DNA from: Symbiodinium sp. CCMP2592
Lineage: Eukaryota; Sar; Dinophyceae; Suessiales; Symbiodiniaceae
Direction of reading: 5' to 3'
Assembly (NCBI GenBank): GCA_905221615.1
Contig: CAJNDT010006188.1
Coordinates: 82,501 to 146,500, forward strand
DNA: 64,000 nucleotides
Positions 45,501 to 57,598 of the stretch are shown in pieces. The notes beneath the pieces are model-generated. The model saw only the letters and a program-made list of their open reading frames with translations. It was not told where the DNA came from and made no database searches. Made by a program: the position numbers and the translations under genes. The number at the start of each line of letters is the position of its first letter. Within the stretch, counting starts at the first letter, position 1.

Positions 45501-47442
45501 AGCTCATAATAGTGATCGTGGCTTCATTGTAGCTGTGACTATGATTTTTTCAAAGTCAAAGTTTTATCCACTCGAAAGCTTACAATCCAGCCTGATGCTA
45601 CACCGCAGGATCCCTCTTCATGAAGGGAGCGGTCGCAGTGCGCGGCGCGGCTGCTTACCTTCTCTTGGGTTTCCGCTCCTATCTTTGCTTGGCCGTGAGG
45701 CTTCAGCAGTTCGAAGCCGACAACAAGGCCGGGACTCCCCTAAACTGTCTTCCCTTGGCACAAGTCCCGACTGTCTTAATTCGAGTTAACTAGTTGAGAC
45801 TTCATACTCGGCCGAATCATAACATCATGCAAGCCAACTATTTAATTAAGCAGCAACAATTTAATAATCTGCCCTGCAGATCTACTGGCAAGTGCCGCCG
45901 CTGGACGAGCAAAGCAAGCTGAAGATTCCTGCGGTTTTGATCAACGAGGATGCTTCAATCGCGACTTGCTCTTGGAAGATGTGTTCCGTGACACCCGTCA
46001 TCCCTGCAATGATGCCCGAGCAGCTCAAGAACCTGACAAGTCTCTTGACTCCTTCCAGTGAGCTGGAGCCATTGCCAAAGGCCGCAGTGCGCCTTGGTAA
46101 TTGGCTGGACAAAGCAACGGTCAGGAAACTATGTCTTGCCAATGGAATTGCACAACCTTCACAGGGAACCGGCAAGCCGGGAAAGAAAGGGGTTCGAAGC
46201 CTCCGAAAGGCAGACTGGGTCGTAGCACTTGTTCGTGGCATGTTCCCTGACATGCCAGAAGACGAGCAGCACAAGATTCTCAAGATGTTCATGAAAACGT
46301 GGGATCCTCGTCAATTGCATGCCCGGGTGACGTCGTGGACTGCGTGGACGCGCTAGACCCAGAGGAGCAGGACCAATCCTACGTCAAGCAAGTCAAGGAG
46401 CTCGCTCGCAAAGCTCGGGATGCGTTGACAGAGATGCAAGGACGCGGACCTTGGGCTTCAAGTGTAGACAGGGTCAGGACCCCGATTGGAAGCTCTATGC
46501 GGTACTCTGTTCAGTGAGCCATTGTGCGGAGTTTCCACTGCCCCAAATTATCTCTAAGCCCTAAACTTAAACCCGAAGCCCACTTAATCCCTACATTGGT
46601 CTGGTGCTTGTGCCTGTGTCTTCTTCTGATCCGAGGAGAGGACGTGGCAGAACGGGCTGCGAAGAAATACTTCACACCGAAACAATTGCCGCTACATCTG
46701 TAAGTTGCCAAGCGATGGGGTATTCAACCTAGTTTTAATTACGCGCCACAAACTGAACCGTGCCTCTGTTGATGTGCCTAACACCTAAGGCAGAGTCTCC
46801 TTCCATTGGCGCCCGGAGTGTACATCCAAAGAAACCCCAAAGCGCAGACCTACCAGGCCTGGTATCCGAGATCCTTGGCAAGCAACAACCTCGATAGTTT
46901 GCGGCTTCGTTGTCATGCATGCTTCTAGTCAAGTAATGTTGAGAACGTTGTTGCGACAGCCAAGTTACCAAAAGATCCGATACCAAAGGATCGACTACGT
47001 GCAAATGGGGCGGCAAACAGAAAAAGTTGAGTGAGCATGAGGCTCTCAATAAGGTGGTTAGTCAACTGTGGATTTGGCACCAAGAGGAGGTGTCACAGGA
47101 AGAGTTCCTCAGAAAGCCCGTGCCACTTGCCAGCACTTGCCTGCCTCCCAAGCTTCCCACAGTTCCAGTCCAGATTTCAATATGTCTGCCCAACAAGAAC
47201 CCATGTGCTATCCCAGGCCGACTCGAGACCAAGTTGCTCAAGCTGTCAATCGGCTGCTTGAGGAAACCGCGGCCGAGAGCGAAGCTGCTTCGCCCAAGGC
47301 GCCAGCAGCGGCCAAAGCCTCATCATCCTCAGGAGCTGCCAAGACGATGCCAAAGGCACCGGCAGCAGCACCCAAATCGTCACGGGCTGCCCCAAAGGGG
47401 GCCCCGCAGCCACCGCCAAAGCGCTTGCGAGCGGCGAAGTGA
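42546..47442 (+). CDS. Orphan gene B: about ten-exon gene of unknown function
   Basis: Exons on the + strand: 42546-42747 (LMARHEHDPDFWAELAEDI), 42952-43084 (GWFNLTSRCRTIVQNWSIAS), 43192-~43480 (VRVTHADALGLFVSGWAYVG), ~43520-43760 (poly-Gln, then IGVTTRPVVEEFVECID), 43805-44070, 44224-44622 (ACEDSFNWLASVCSRQSK), 44742-45123 (WTKWFYASANPTLAKTFN), 45880-46454 (ADWVVALVRGMFPDMPEDEQ), 46641-46700 (DVAERAAKKYFTPKQ) and 47021-47442. The last ends in an Ala/Pro/Lys tail PPPKRLRAAK, a possible nuclear localisation signal; TGA 47440-47442. Junctions 43084/43192 and 44622/44742 are GC-AG, 44070/44224 GT-AG, all restoring frame. Frame changes near 43490, 43780, 46310 and 47115 need very short introns or 1-nt indels, so this copy may be damaged. 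No domain recognised. Confidence 0.55.
43591..43617. repeat. (CAG)n run encoding poly-Gln
   Basis: Eight consecutive CAG codons in the frame ending EPVPRSLQDEINIIG of orphan gene B. Confidence 0.9.
45375..45489 (+). repeat. 10-bp ACAAAATNAG array ending in 37-bp dispersed repeat copy 2
   Basis: From about 45383 the sequence repeats at roughly 10-11 bp intervals (GACAAATTAG, TACAAAATCAG, ACAAAGTAAG, ACAAAATAAG), then joins the 37-bp block identical to 34701-34737. It lies in the intron between the exons ending 45123 and starting 45880. Confidence 0.85.
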
Positions 47443-47744
47443 CCACTCATAACACTGTTTTACCGTGTGTATTGAGTAATGACGGATTATTCGGCGTTGT
47501 CGCTGCCATTAGGTCCATTATAGGTGTTCTGTGGCTCATTGTGCGCATTGGCTTTAATGTTGCCGCCCTAGCTGTCGACAATGCTGACGTGGAGGCGCTC
47601 AGAATCGCATCTGCCCGAAAATGGTTTGAGACCTTCGGTTTGAAGATTCAAAGCTTTTGGATTGCAACAAAGTATCCATCTTTGCAACCAGATAACCCCT
47701 TCACACCATTATTTGTTATGTTTCCAACACTTCTTATGTCGTAT

Positions 47745-47895
47745 GCTGGCTTATCCCAAGGAACTCTGGACTTATCCCTTCCCCTATCCTGGCTTATCCC
47801 AGGGACATCCAGACTTATAATAGGCAGGGGATAAGAAGGTAATAGGCCTAACCACCCCCCCCCCCACCCACCCCGGATCGACTCCATGATCACAG
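47745..47895 (-). repeat. Dispersed G-rich repeat copy 2 plus GGATAAG minisatellite, inverted
   Basis: On the minus strand this reads CGGGGTGGGTG, 11 G, TGGTTA, matching 30336-30404. Next to it are four or five TTATCC / GGATAAG elements (47753-47835) like those at 38.9-39.2 kb. Bases 47443-47744 and 47896-49185 hold no gene I can support. Confidence 0.8.
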
Positions 47896-49190
47896 TCGGT
47901 GCTTCGGTTCCTGGCATATGCCTGGCCCAGGTGTAAACGGGGGAAATGGTTGTGCTTGCGTGCAATGCCGGGGCGTGAGCATAGTGCGTAGCAGATGCTG
48001 GAAACACTAGTTATGTTTGTTGGATCACTCTTGTTCTGTGGCCTTCTCAGCTTTTCCCCCGAAGAACGAAAGCGAAAGCACCGTCTACAACGAGTGGAGC
48101 ACGACGCCGTCGCCAGCAAAATTCCAATGGAACACCTTTAGTTGAATGAGCGGTTGCTTCAGGCACGAGATGGGTTTGCCACAAGGAGGTGTGTTCTTCA
48201 TCGCAATGTGCATGCGCGTGCCATTTGCTGTGACGCCGTGCTTTCTGTTGGGCTGATTTCGCGATCTTGCCGTGTTCTGTCCCTCCCGACAGCTGCTTCC
48301 TGCCGAAACTGATTCCCAACTCGACCGCAGTGTTCGTAAGATGATTTGTGTCTTGGTGCACGCTAGGACCCCTTCCTGGAACCGCGCGGCCTGACGCATG
48401 CAAGAGGCTTCCGCTCCACCTCAACCTGGGGGCATCATGCCATCTTTGGACCTGCAAGACCTGGATCTGGTGCGCCTACCGCTTAGCATCCGCTGCCACT
48501 GGCCACTGTTCGACTGACCGAGTTTGACATTGGCAAGACTCCATCTTTGTCATGCGCTTCTTTCTGCGGTGGTTTGGGCCTTCTTGCCAGTGACGGTCCA
48601 TCTGTTCGTGTTACTGCCGGTGCTGTTCTTGGGCCTACGTGGCGAGAAACGTGCATCATTTTCTTGTTGCTTGCTTGGCCTTGCCTGCACTTCTTCGGCT
48701 TGTGGAAGGGTTTGCAAGTCTTAGGGAAGAAGACTCGGGGCTTCTCCGTGAGATGTGGCTGGAGTGAAACTTCTCTCTTGTCCCAGATTTGGCTGTAGCT
48801 GTTGCCATCAATGCATTGTATTGATGATGGCAAAAACCAGCTTCAGGTGTGGCGCTGTGCAGCCCTGCGGGGTCAACTAACAGCTCGCCGTGCAATTGTC
48901 GTCACTCAGCGAGTGCATTACGTTTTGGCCCACATGAATAATGAACTGACAAAGGCCAAACACGTCCAGCTGCCCGAGCGAAGAAACAAAACTGGGCCAG
49001 CTTGAGTGTGCTTTCACAAACAAACAGTTGGACAAACACAGCTGTCGATGTGCACGACACATATCAACAGCGACATCGAGCACCTGTCGTAGTGGTGTGG
49101 CGGTTGTCGGCTGTCTGGGTTCAGGTTCACTGGAGTTCACTTCTGCTTGTGTGTGTTGCCGCTTCGTGTTCGGCCAGGTGAGCGGGTGCA

Positions 49191-50243
49191 GAGTTTCGGG
49201 TCGCTTCGAAAACGGGTTCTGCGTCGTTATGTCCTCAGACGCCATGGGCGGCAGCAGCTTTTCCTTACAGAGTTTCGTGGTGCCGAGGACGGCCAGAAAA
49301 ATCAGTCATCTGGGCATGCCCGAGGCCTAGTGCAGCCGATGTCATCGAGCTAGGGCCGCTAGGGAGATGGAGAGCAAGATGAGGCATTCGATTGCTGCTG
49401 AGAGTTCAGATCCAATCTGGTTACGAAAGGAAGGGAAGCAATGGAACCGGCCTGAACAACATGGCACTGCTTTCTTGGGTGTGGTACTTGCAAGATGCAA
49501 CAGCGACGGGGCAAGAGTCGGTTTAGGCATGTTTAGGCAGACACGGAGAAGATTTGTTGAAGAAGCATGGAGTGCAGTGATGATGCCGGTGCACCGAGCA
49601 GACCGAGAGCGTTTTTGTAAGTGCTGGGGTGGACCACAGATGGGGGAGAATTAGAGGACAGTTTAGAGGCTGTGAGGTCCAGAACAGACAGTGGGAGTTG
49701 AATTCTTGGGCGATTGCATTGGGCCCAGCTTGCAGCGACTTTATCATTTGGTAGCAGCAGGACCAGGCCGACACACTAGCGGTCGACATGAGCGCACACC
49801 TACCTGCGCTGACTTGACTTCAAGAAGTCGATCTTTCGTGAAGCACCCGTGGCTCTTGGAAGCCAGACAGCTCACAGTAGCCTTCAGCATCCTGTAGCTA
49901 TGGCGCGTGGGTGTGCGTTTCAGATGGATGGATTCGATGGGATTGGATTGGATCGGATGGCTTGCCTTTCATTTGGAGTGATGGACGGTGTGCAAACAGA
50001 AGGGAAGTTTGGGTCATGTGGGAGGGCTGCTGCAAGCCTGCGTTTGATCTACCACGAAAGCTCTCTCTCTAGCGATCTCCAACTTGGCTAGTCAAAACCA
50101 AGGTCAAGTTCCGGGTTGCTAGGGGCAGGAGGGTGTGGGATCTGCATTTCAGGCGAAGAGGAGTTGCTCATGATGCTGCTGGGTTTTGTGGGGTTGGGGT
50201 GGGACGCCTGAACTGACATTGGTGACGTTCTTTGTTTGTTTCG

Positions 50244-50287
<44 letters not shown>

Positions 50288-51513
50288 CATCTCTCCATCT
50301 CTCCGTCTGGCTGTCTGTCTGTCTGTCTCGCTGAGCTTTCTTCCCTGCTGGGTGAAAGTAAGGTCTACGTCGGCGAGATGCAGAGGTGCGGCGCAGAATC
50401 TCTGTGGACGGGGAAAACGTCGAGACAAAGTAAAGAACAGAAAGAAGAGCGAAGAAGAGCGAAGAGCATCGTTTCGTTGATCTTTCAAAATTGGTGCACA
50501 TCGCACCCCGTATTGTCTGGCTCTTGCTCGGCCTCGCGAGCCATCGCGAGCCGCGAGCACAGTCTTCGGAGATCCTGCAGGGACAGCAGGGGGTTAGGTC
50601 GCGCTGCCTAAGAATCCTCGGAAGAGAAGCTGCTACTAGCCGGCTGTGCTGTGCTGATAGGAGTCTGGAACACGGCCCTGGCATCCTTCAGCATGGTGAT
50701 CAGCGACAAGCTGGACCAGAAATTCTGGGCTGAGCAGCACGTACAGCTAGCAAGTTGATCACCGCGCGAGGATTCTGGCTTGAATCGAAGCTGGCTACTG
50801 TGTGAGGGCCACAATTTCATGCTCACTGCTACCGTGTCATCGTCGTGGAATGTTGTAGATGGCAATTCGCTTGGTCTAAGGCTGAAGTCTTCTGGATCAG
50901 GAAAGGCCGGTGTTCGGGCCTCGCTGTTCTGGCGAAGCCTGCGCATGCAGCTGCACAATGCAAGCTACCCGCACGCTTTCCCATGTCCTATGCATTCATG
51001 CTTTAGAAGTTGAGGTGCTGCTTGGGGAGAGTTTCGAGGTGGGTGAATTCTGTCTTCTCCTCTCTGCCTCTCTGCCTCACTGCTCGCCCTCCCTCCAACA
51101 GGATCACGCGACGCGCGGCGGTCCGTCTGAGTCTCAGAGCATCGGAGCAGAGCATGCGCAGCGCTCCCCAAGAGTGCTTTCCGAGGGCCCTGGCAGGCAT
51201 CGCAATGCACACGCTGCCAAGCGGAGACTGGTACGTAAGCGCCTTGCTGTGCCAATAGTTGGGTCGACGATTCGACGGAGCCTTTGTAGCTTAGGTGGGC
51301 AATGTCGAGGTCGTGCTGCCTTCACTGCCGTGCCTGATTCCTGCCATGCTGGAGATGAAAGGCAGGCAAGAAGCACGGCTGCGGCATCTTCGTGCACTCC
51401 TATGATCGCTTCCTTTTTTGGAGCTGGAGCTTGCATGCAACATGGGCTAAACTTTAAACCCTCAGAGAGCAGAGGTCTACGCTGACGGCACTTTGTTCAA
51501 GGCCGATTGGAAT
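49191..51513 (+). CDS. Possible third MORN-repeat gene (scattered exons)
   Basis: Segments with MORN-like spacing lie on the + strand: SGCRVSGRFENGF (49191-49229), DGVQTEGKFGSCGRAA (49984-50031), MHTLPSGDWY ending at a canonical donor GTAAGC (51205-51234), and EVYADGTLFKADWNE (51472-51516). The last two would make one repeat if spliced, since the first ends where the next begins. They share no frame and other exons were not recognised. Individually each is weak; together, and with the other MORN clusters in the window, they are suggestive. Confidence 0.33.
50245..50330. repeat. (TC)n and (GTCT)n microsatellite
   Basis: CTCTCT run from 50250 to 50285, then CATCTCTC repeats and GTCTGTCTGTCT at 50315-50330. 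Confidence 0.9.
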
Positions 51514-52187
51514 GAGGATTGTTCAGACGGAGTCGAGTGCTCAGCTCGCTATCGATTCCAAGCAAGAGAGCCTTCTGGTTATCAGCGATTGTCCTCCTCT
51601 GTCGCCCCTCGCTGCGTCCGAGGTCTGTTGTTCTGTTGTGGTAGTCCCTTGACCCTTGCGCCTTTCTTTGCATGTTCTCTGTCCGTCTGCTGTCCTTCGC
51701 ATGTCTTTCTCTTTCTCTAGATCGGTTTCCTCTTGCCTGCTGACCTTCCCTATCTCTATCTGTGCCCTTCCAAAGGATGCATAGCCAGACACGCAGCAGC
51801 ATGCGGATAGTTGAAGAAGGGCTAGCAGGCTAGCACTTGTCACGAATCCATCGTCCAGCGGAGGTCAGGCACCCTCCCGATGCAGTGTGCGAAGGCGGAT
51901 CACTATTCGACTCGCGCTTCCTGCGACAGTGTTGGATACAAGCTCAAGTTTCAGGCGAAGATGCCTTGGCCTCTGAAGCGGATGCCTCGCAATAGCCGGT
52001 GCTATGGCATGGACGGCAAGGCTTCCTTGATTGGGATTGCACGATATTTGATTTAGAGGTGTTTGTTTCGACGCCAATCTTCAAGCGCACTGAGCAAATA
52101 CCGTCAACTCTTCGGCTTTGTTCCAGCAGTTTGCAGTAAGTGCTGACTAGGCACAGGCCGCGCATTGCGCGATCAGCCAGTCCAATC

Positions 52188-52910
52188 ATGCCGGCTGCTA
52201 GCAACATGCTGAACTGCCGGTGGGCCCTTGCCGGCATGCTGGGTGCGGTGATCATGGAGGTCCCTGGCCACCTGCCCGCGAAAGTGGTAGCTGCGTGGAA
52301 CTGGGGGACAAGTCCCTCACCAGCACCAGCTGTCTGCAATGTATGGTCCTCTTGGAGCGACTGCTCTGTGACATGTGGACAGGGATCACAGTCCCGTACC
52401 AGAACCGGTAGTTGCTCCTTCTACGACGAGACCGACGTTTGTTTCATGGAAGATTGTCCGCCTCCCTGTCAAGACTGGGAATCCTGGGGATCTTGCTCCC
52501 AAACTTGCGGAGACGGAACGAGATCACGTTCCCGAACTGGAGGGTGCACTTCATTGACAGAATCGGAAGGGTGCACAGAGGCAGTGTGTGCCACCAGCAC
52601 CACTACTTCCGAAACCTCAACCACAGAAGCTGAGAATGCAACGAATACTTCGACATCAGGAGCCAGCACAACGGAAAGTGAGACCAGCACAACGGGCGAC
52701 ACGACGGAATCCACCTCGAGCGCCACTTCGAGCACCTCGGCTTCAAGCACATCTGCATCAAGCGCGGCAAGCACGAGCGCTAGCACGAGCACGACACCTG
52801 AGGTGCAGGGAGGCAACTCCCCACCAGTTTTGGATAGCCGAAGCAGGTGGAGCATGTCGATCACGTATTGCTGGTGCATCTTGATTCTCAGAAACCTCGC
52901 CCGAAGATAA
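52188..52910 (+). CDS. Thrombospondin type-1 repeat protein with Ser/Thr-rich mucin-like tail
   Basis: From ATG 52188 (240 residues to TAA/TAG at 52908-52910) the protein has two TSP1 repeats. They are WSSWSDCSVTCGQGSQSR onward (residues 50-90) and WESWGSCSQTCGDGTRSRSR onward (94-134). Each has the WxxWxxCSxTCGxG core, the Arg ladder and six cysteines. A run of about 70 residues, nearly all Ser, Thr, Ala and Glu (135-203), follows, typical of O-glycosylated surface or secreted proteins. TSP1 domains are common in alveolate adhesion proteins. The N-terminus has a modest hydrophobic stretch (RWALAGMLGAVIM, 11-23) that may be a signal peptide, or the true start may be upstream. A donor at PE|GTGCAG (52799) could end the exon before residue 206, so the last 35 residues are doubtful. 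Confidence 0.75.
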   Translation: MPAASNMLNCRWALAGMLGAVIMEVPGHLPAKVVAAWNWGTSPSPAPAVCNVWSSWSDCSVTCGQGSQSRTRTGSCSFYDETDVCFMEDCPPPCQDWESWGSCSQTCGDGTRSRSRTGGCTSLTESEGCTEAVCATSTTTSETSTTEAENATNTSTSGASTTESETSTTGDTTESTSSATSSTSASSTSASSAASTSASTSTTPEVQGGNSPPVLDSRSRWSMSITYCWCILILRNLARR

Positions 52911-53519
52911 TCCCGTGGCCGTGCCCAAACCATTTTCAGTAGCTTGCGTCGTATCGCCGAACGATACTTGGCGGCTGCTTTTCTGTGCAGACAGGTGCAG
53001 GTGATTGCAGGTGCAACATGACGGCAAAGCTGCTCATTTGCAAATTCGTGCAGGTAGACCGCTTTCGGCCGATTTCGCCGTATGTTGCTTATTGATCTTA
53101 CTGCGGGGTTGGAATTCTGGGCCTCAGCTCGCTGCCTAGCACACATCATTGCTCGATCCACTTGTGCCGTGACTGGACGCATTGCTGTCAGGCCCTTGGG
53201 ATGGCTCCAGGCCGAGAACTCCAGTGTGCACCCGATCCAGTCCAAAGCCCATGCACAGGCTTTTGGTTTCACCTTAATCTAGTGCCGCCTGAACCTGAAA
53301 GAGGGTTCGGGACAAGATCGGAAAATCAAAGGGGCAACTTGCTGGGGGGGGGGGAGGGCGGCCGCGAAATGACCTGCTGACAGCCTTCAGATGCCACAAG
53401 TCCGTCGCAACCGCTCAGGTGGGCGTTTATAGTTAAATCGCGCATGTACATGCGCTTAGTTTCGAACGCTCTTGCATCGTCCGCTTGTCGAGCTTTCGTG
53501 CTCACTGGGTGCAAGTCAG

Positions 53520-53590
53520 AATGTGGGCACAGCAGCAGTAGCAGCGGTAGCAGGAGTAGCAGGAGCAACAGCAGCAACAGCAGCAGTGAG
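53520..53590. repeat. AGC/AGCAGT triplet repeat
   Basis: Imperfect (AGC)n interrupted by AGT, AGG and AAC. No convincing frame. 52911-53860 otherwise shows no gene. Confidence 0.85.
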
Positions 53591-53860
53591 GGTGTGCGTC
53601 CTTGACGCAAGTTCCTTGTCGATATCACGTTGATGCATGGCTCAGGCTGAAGCAGCAATGAGGTTCAATGGTGCATTAATGCACATGCCAGTTCTGAGAC
53701 ACAAGTGACATCACGACAACAGCATTATCTCACCTGAGCACATGGATGAAGCATCTAGTCACAGTCGAAAATACACTGCTTAGCTTGGTGCCGCTGGCAT
53801 GGGTGCCAAAACAAAGGCACGCGTGATCATGTCGGACATTGCAGACTGCTTGACAGCAAC

Positions 53861-54691
53861 ATGTGCAAGGAAGAGGACGACGAGGTGGAAGAGGATGAAG
53901 AGGAGGTACCGATGTCAACCGCATCGTTGACTGTGGCAGTTGACTCGCCACGCTGAGGATGTGCCTAAGAAGACCGGCGAGTCTGCCAAGGAGGTGGGTG
54001 CAGTTTGTTATTCTGGTTTAGATCAGGCAGCTTGGCACCGAGCCGAGGCAAAGCATCTCGACAGTTTGACAGATGCCATCGACGAGGAGCCTTGTCCAAG
54101 CGTTCCACTTTCTGCAGTTGGTTCTCCGGAACACAGCGCATCAGTGTGCTCATGATAGGACAAAACCACGTCTTCCAAAGTTGATGCTAAGGAGGCGGAA
54201 GCACGTTACAGATTGAATTATTTGCTTGCGTCTCATTCAGTGAGCAGGTGTAGCAGCCTCAGTCCTAGCCTGCTGGTGAAGGTCCAAGCGAAGCTGGACG
54301 AGTTCAACAAGCGCAAGGATTACCAACTCATGCGATACAAGTCTTGTGCAGTTCTGGCTGTATGCCAGTGGTGCGGGAAAGCTTGTTCCGTGCCTCAGGA
54401 GGAGGCTGACAGAAAGCGAGCCGAGAGAGAAAAACAGCTTGCTCAAGAGAGGCTGGCTTATCCTCGCGGCTTCACACTATCTCAAGGTTTATGCCTCCAT
54501 GAGCAGGATCAAGAAAGAAGACTTGGATTTGATGTGTCCGTGCCTGTAGCCTTTGGAACAGAAAAGCTGGGCGGGCAGCACCTTTGCAGAAGTGACTCTG
54601 AGGCTCTGAGTTGCCGCTTTGTGACCGGGACGTTCTCGATCGTGTAGGAAGCCGAGCAGGGCGTCTCCAAAGTCGCGGAACTTGTCTCAAA
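53861..54691 (+). CDS. Short charged/coiled-coil exons of an unidentified gene
   Basis: Four or five small + strand segments have coding character and good splice sites. 53861-53905 is MCKEEDDEVEEDEEE, donor GTACC. 53959-53994 is DVPKKTGESAKE between AG|G and GTGGGT. 54282-54331 is VQAKLDEFNKRKDYQLM. 54399-54452 is EEADRKRAEREKQLAQE followed by a GC donor. 54648-54691 is EAEQGVSKVAELVSK, donor GTGAGT. They are acidic then helical, as expected for a coiled-coil protein spread over micro-exons. Order and phase between all of them were not reconciled. Function unknown. Confidence 0.4.
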
Positions 54692-55856
54692 GTGAGTGTT
54701 GAAGACCTTGACTTGCCGAGTTGCTGCGAGTGCACCGCGGCGATCTGAAAGAAGCACTTCGGTCAGCTGTCAGGAGATCTCCTGCTTGCATGCGTGGTGG
54801 CATCTTCGACTTTAGTGATGCAGTCCTGTCGACATTTCGGCGTCAAGCCTCGCAGCCAGGAGCTTCCCTACAAACAGCGCCTGAACAACAGGCATGCGAC
54901 ACCTCTGAGGCTGGAGCAATATGCTCCGCTGTTATCCGACTCGGATACAGCGCTTAGCATCCCAGCCCACACGCTTGAGATTTTGACGCCAGCGAGCGTT
55001 TGGGGTGCAGTCTTTTCCTGTGGATACCGTATGCTAAAGGGAACTGAGGAGCGCTGCATGGCGCGCAGAACTTTTTAGAGCAAAGTGTTTGAGCAATCGG
55101 ACATCCAAGCAGGATATGTCTTCTGATTCATTTACTGGCGTAGTGTGCCATTGTGCCTTCTGTCGACTTAATCCCTGGCGCAGTGCGGAAGGTGCAGACA
55201 GAAACCGCTATGGCGAATACAGATGCTTGTAGCCAGGGTAGGCCGCTACAATGCACTCGCACATGCTTGCTTGGATTTATGATCGTGCATTCGCAGACCA
55301 TTCGGTTCTTACGAGATGGGGTTGTCATCGTGATCTGCCAGGCACCGGGTTCAAATTCCAAAAGCAGCGTTTATGTTTTCAACGCAGTTGTTTGAGTGTT
55401 GAGCATGGGTTTCACGGCCGGTCTCGAGGTGGACCTGATGTCCAGTCCCAAAGGGGGCTATGTGGGCCTGGCAGGCGCTGGGGCGAAGGGCAGCAGTGCA
55501 AGCGGTTGCTCTCATTGTGACAGTGTGAAATCACGGCCTAGAGCGCCGCAGGCAACCGACCAGGCGGAATGCAGCAGGGTCTTAGCCTCCACGAGAGCAC
55601 CAGCCGAGTTGTGTCCACTTTTGCCAGGATCGTATTCACCCACTGCAAGAAGTCCACAGGGATCAGTTGTGCCTTGCGACGCTATATGTGATTTGAGTTG
55701 TGTTTCTTGCACCTGGGTAGCCGCGCTGCGCCACTGCTGATGTTTCAGGCTTTTGGCCGTGGGGCCACTGCAAGCACGAGCCCTTGGCTTAGTCGGCGTC
55801 TAGCAGCCTGGCCTAGCATGACTGCAGCCCAGTCGAGAGTGTAGATGGTTTGCCAG

Positions 55857-55939
55857 GCTCCAACAACAAGCTCCGGAGGATGCGCTCAAACACACCGACC
55901 CCCTCGGACCGGCCTGCGACACCGCGGGCCAGCCCTGAG
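55857..55939 (+). CDS. Possible coding exon, Pro/Thr-rich
   Basis: Between acceptor TGCCAG (55856) and donor GAG|GTGAGG the frame reads NNKLRRMRSNTPTPSD and RPATPRASPE, a basic and Pro-rich linker-like segment. Unassigned; nearby 54760-55855 has protein-like but unplaced stretches. Confidence 0.3.
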
Positions 55940-56399
55940 GTGAGGGTGCTCGACACCTCGAATTTGCTTGGCATCCTTGATCTTCTCTTAGGAGACACCC
56001 AGAAGCACAGCCCCTAGCTGCTCAGAATGCAAAGGAGACATGTGGCGGGCAAGTTGTGCATCGCGTGTGTCCTGGATGTTTTTTTTCTCAGGTCCTGTGC
56101 CCGCTGCACAGGCTGCTTTTGGAACGCTCTGCTCATGCTGTTTTGCACCGTCCCGGAGCGCCCTCGGCCAGGCCCCAAGTCCCCCCCCGGGGGCGGCCCC
56201 GGGGGCCGTGGACGGCAGCCGGCAGGCGATAACTATCTTTGGCTGCACGGGCAAGTCGCTTCCACGGCATTTACGAACTGTGAACTGTGCAACTCCCTGC
56301 CATCAATGACAGAGCCGGCATGAGCAAAGGTATAAACTGATAAACGACACTTTTGAGCCAGAGCCTTGGTGCGTTGGCTTGGGTTTCAGATGGTTTCAG

Positions 56400-56639
56400 G
56401 TTTCAGACAGGATTTTTGCCGGGACCTGGAGACCGCGGAGTTCTCTCTGCGAGGCCCTTGCAGATGCTGCACCAGAACAAGCCATGCTGGAGGGCAAGGT
56501 CTGCCACGCCAGTCGGCGTCTGAGTAGAATGTCGAATGCCGTGGATCGCCCCATCATGTGCTGGTGCAAAGAGGTGTATTTGTTCCATACCGGCAAGTCG
56601 CGATGGGTCATCAGCAAGAAGGTCAATGCTCCTGCCTGA
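56400..56639 (+). CDS. Possible coding exon with aromatic/basic end, unknown
   Basis: The + frame contains SLCEALADAAPEQAMLEGK, then DRPIMCWCKEVYLFHTGKSR and WVISKKVNAP before a stop. The YLFHTGKSRWVIS stretch resembles short domains I associate with repeated extracellular-type proteins in dinoflagellates, but I cannot name the family. Splice sites inside are not resolved. Bases 56640-57430 hold no further supported feature. Confidence 0.3.
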   Translation, partial: VSDRIFAGTWRPRSSLCEALADAAPEQAMLEGKVCHASRRLSRMSNAVDRPIMCWCKEVYLFHTGKSRWVISKKVNAPA

Positions 56640-57439
56640 AATCTGCAGCGCAAGATGCCACCGAACCTTCGCAGAGCTTTCAGCCTCTTGGATCGTCCAG
56701 ATTGCGTCGTGGTTCACTTGCTCAAGCAACAGCATGTATGCTTCAGCTTGGCAGTAGTTGCTTGCTAAAGACTCGTTCCCGTTTGCTGGTGAGGTCCGTC
56801 CCCCAGGCTTGTTGTGTATTCAATCTGCCGGAGTTCTGGACCTGAAGTCTGGACCTGAATGTCGCAGGTACGTCCGCAAATTGGACCACATGCATGGCCA
56901 ACGCATGGCCTAAAGCGCTGCTTCTCTGCGCTTGGCTGCCGTTGGTGCTGTGCGTGCCTGGGCAGCTCAGCATGCCCCCCTTCCGGCAGCTCGAACTTGC
57001 GAAACGCAGGACACTCGGTGAAGTTAGAGCCACGGTCCCGCCTCTGAGGAGAGGGCGACAGAATTTGAGGGGAGTCTTGCCTGCGCCGTGATTTCAGGAG
57101 TACACGTGGTTTGACAACCGTTGCTTTCCTGTCGGAGACAAGGCTGAAAGCCGGAGGGCGTTCCATCGGAGACCAACCAGGGCAAGGCGAGACGGTTTCG
57201 ATGATGTTCGATGCATGTGAAAGATGTGAAAGTATGTAATTGGATGAGCCGAAGTTGTCGAACCGTCGAATCATCCACCTGAAGACTCGCTCCATGTGTT
57301 TGTAGGTCTCTCCGAACCAGTGCCAAGTATCGTCTCGCCCTGCGACTAATACTCGCTGCTGTGACTGCGACTACACCGACGGATGATTCTGACAGAAGAA
57401 CTAGCGCGGCAATATGCGGCAACTGTAAAAGCATATGCT

Positions 57440-57598
57440 CTCATCAGCACCACCAGCACCACCAGCACCACCAGCACCACCAGCAGCACCAGAGCCGCCG
57501 CCACCACCACCAACAACAACAACAGCAACAGCAACAGCAACAGCAACAACAACAGAGCAACAGCAACAGCAACAGCAGCAGAGCAACAGCAAAGCATG
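57440..57598. repeat. CAC/CAG/CAA triplet repeat tract
   Basis: CACCAG units switch to AACAAC and CAGCAA units over about 150 bp. Frames across it (poly-His/Gln, poly-Leu/Val, Cys) are compositional. A related, weaker AAC/CAG-rich tract lies at 58088-58350. The spacer 57600-58820 shows no gene. Confidence 0.92.

Noticed and set aside
55340..55365. GGGTTCAAATTCC resembling a tRNA T-arm
   Set aside because: The flanks do not form a five-base-pair stem and no D or anticodon arm is seen.
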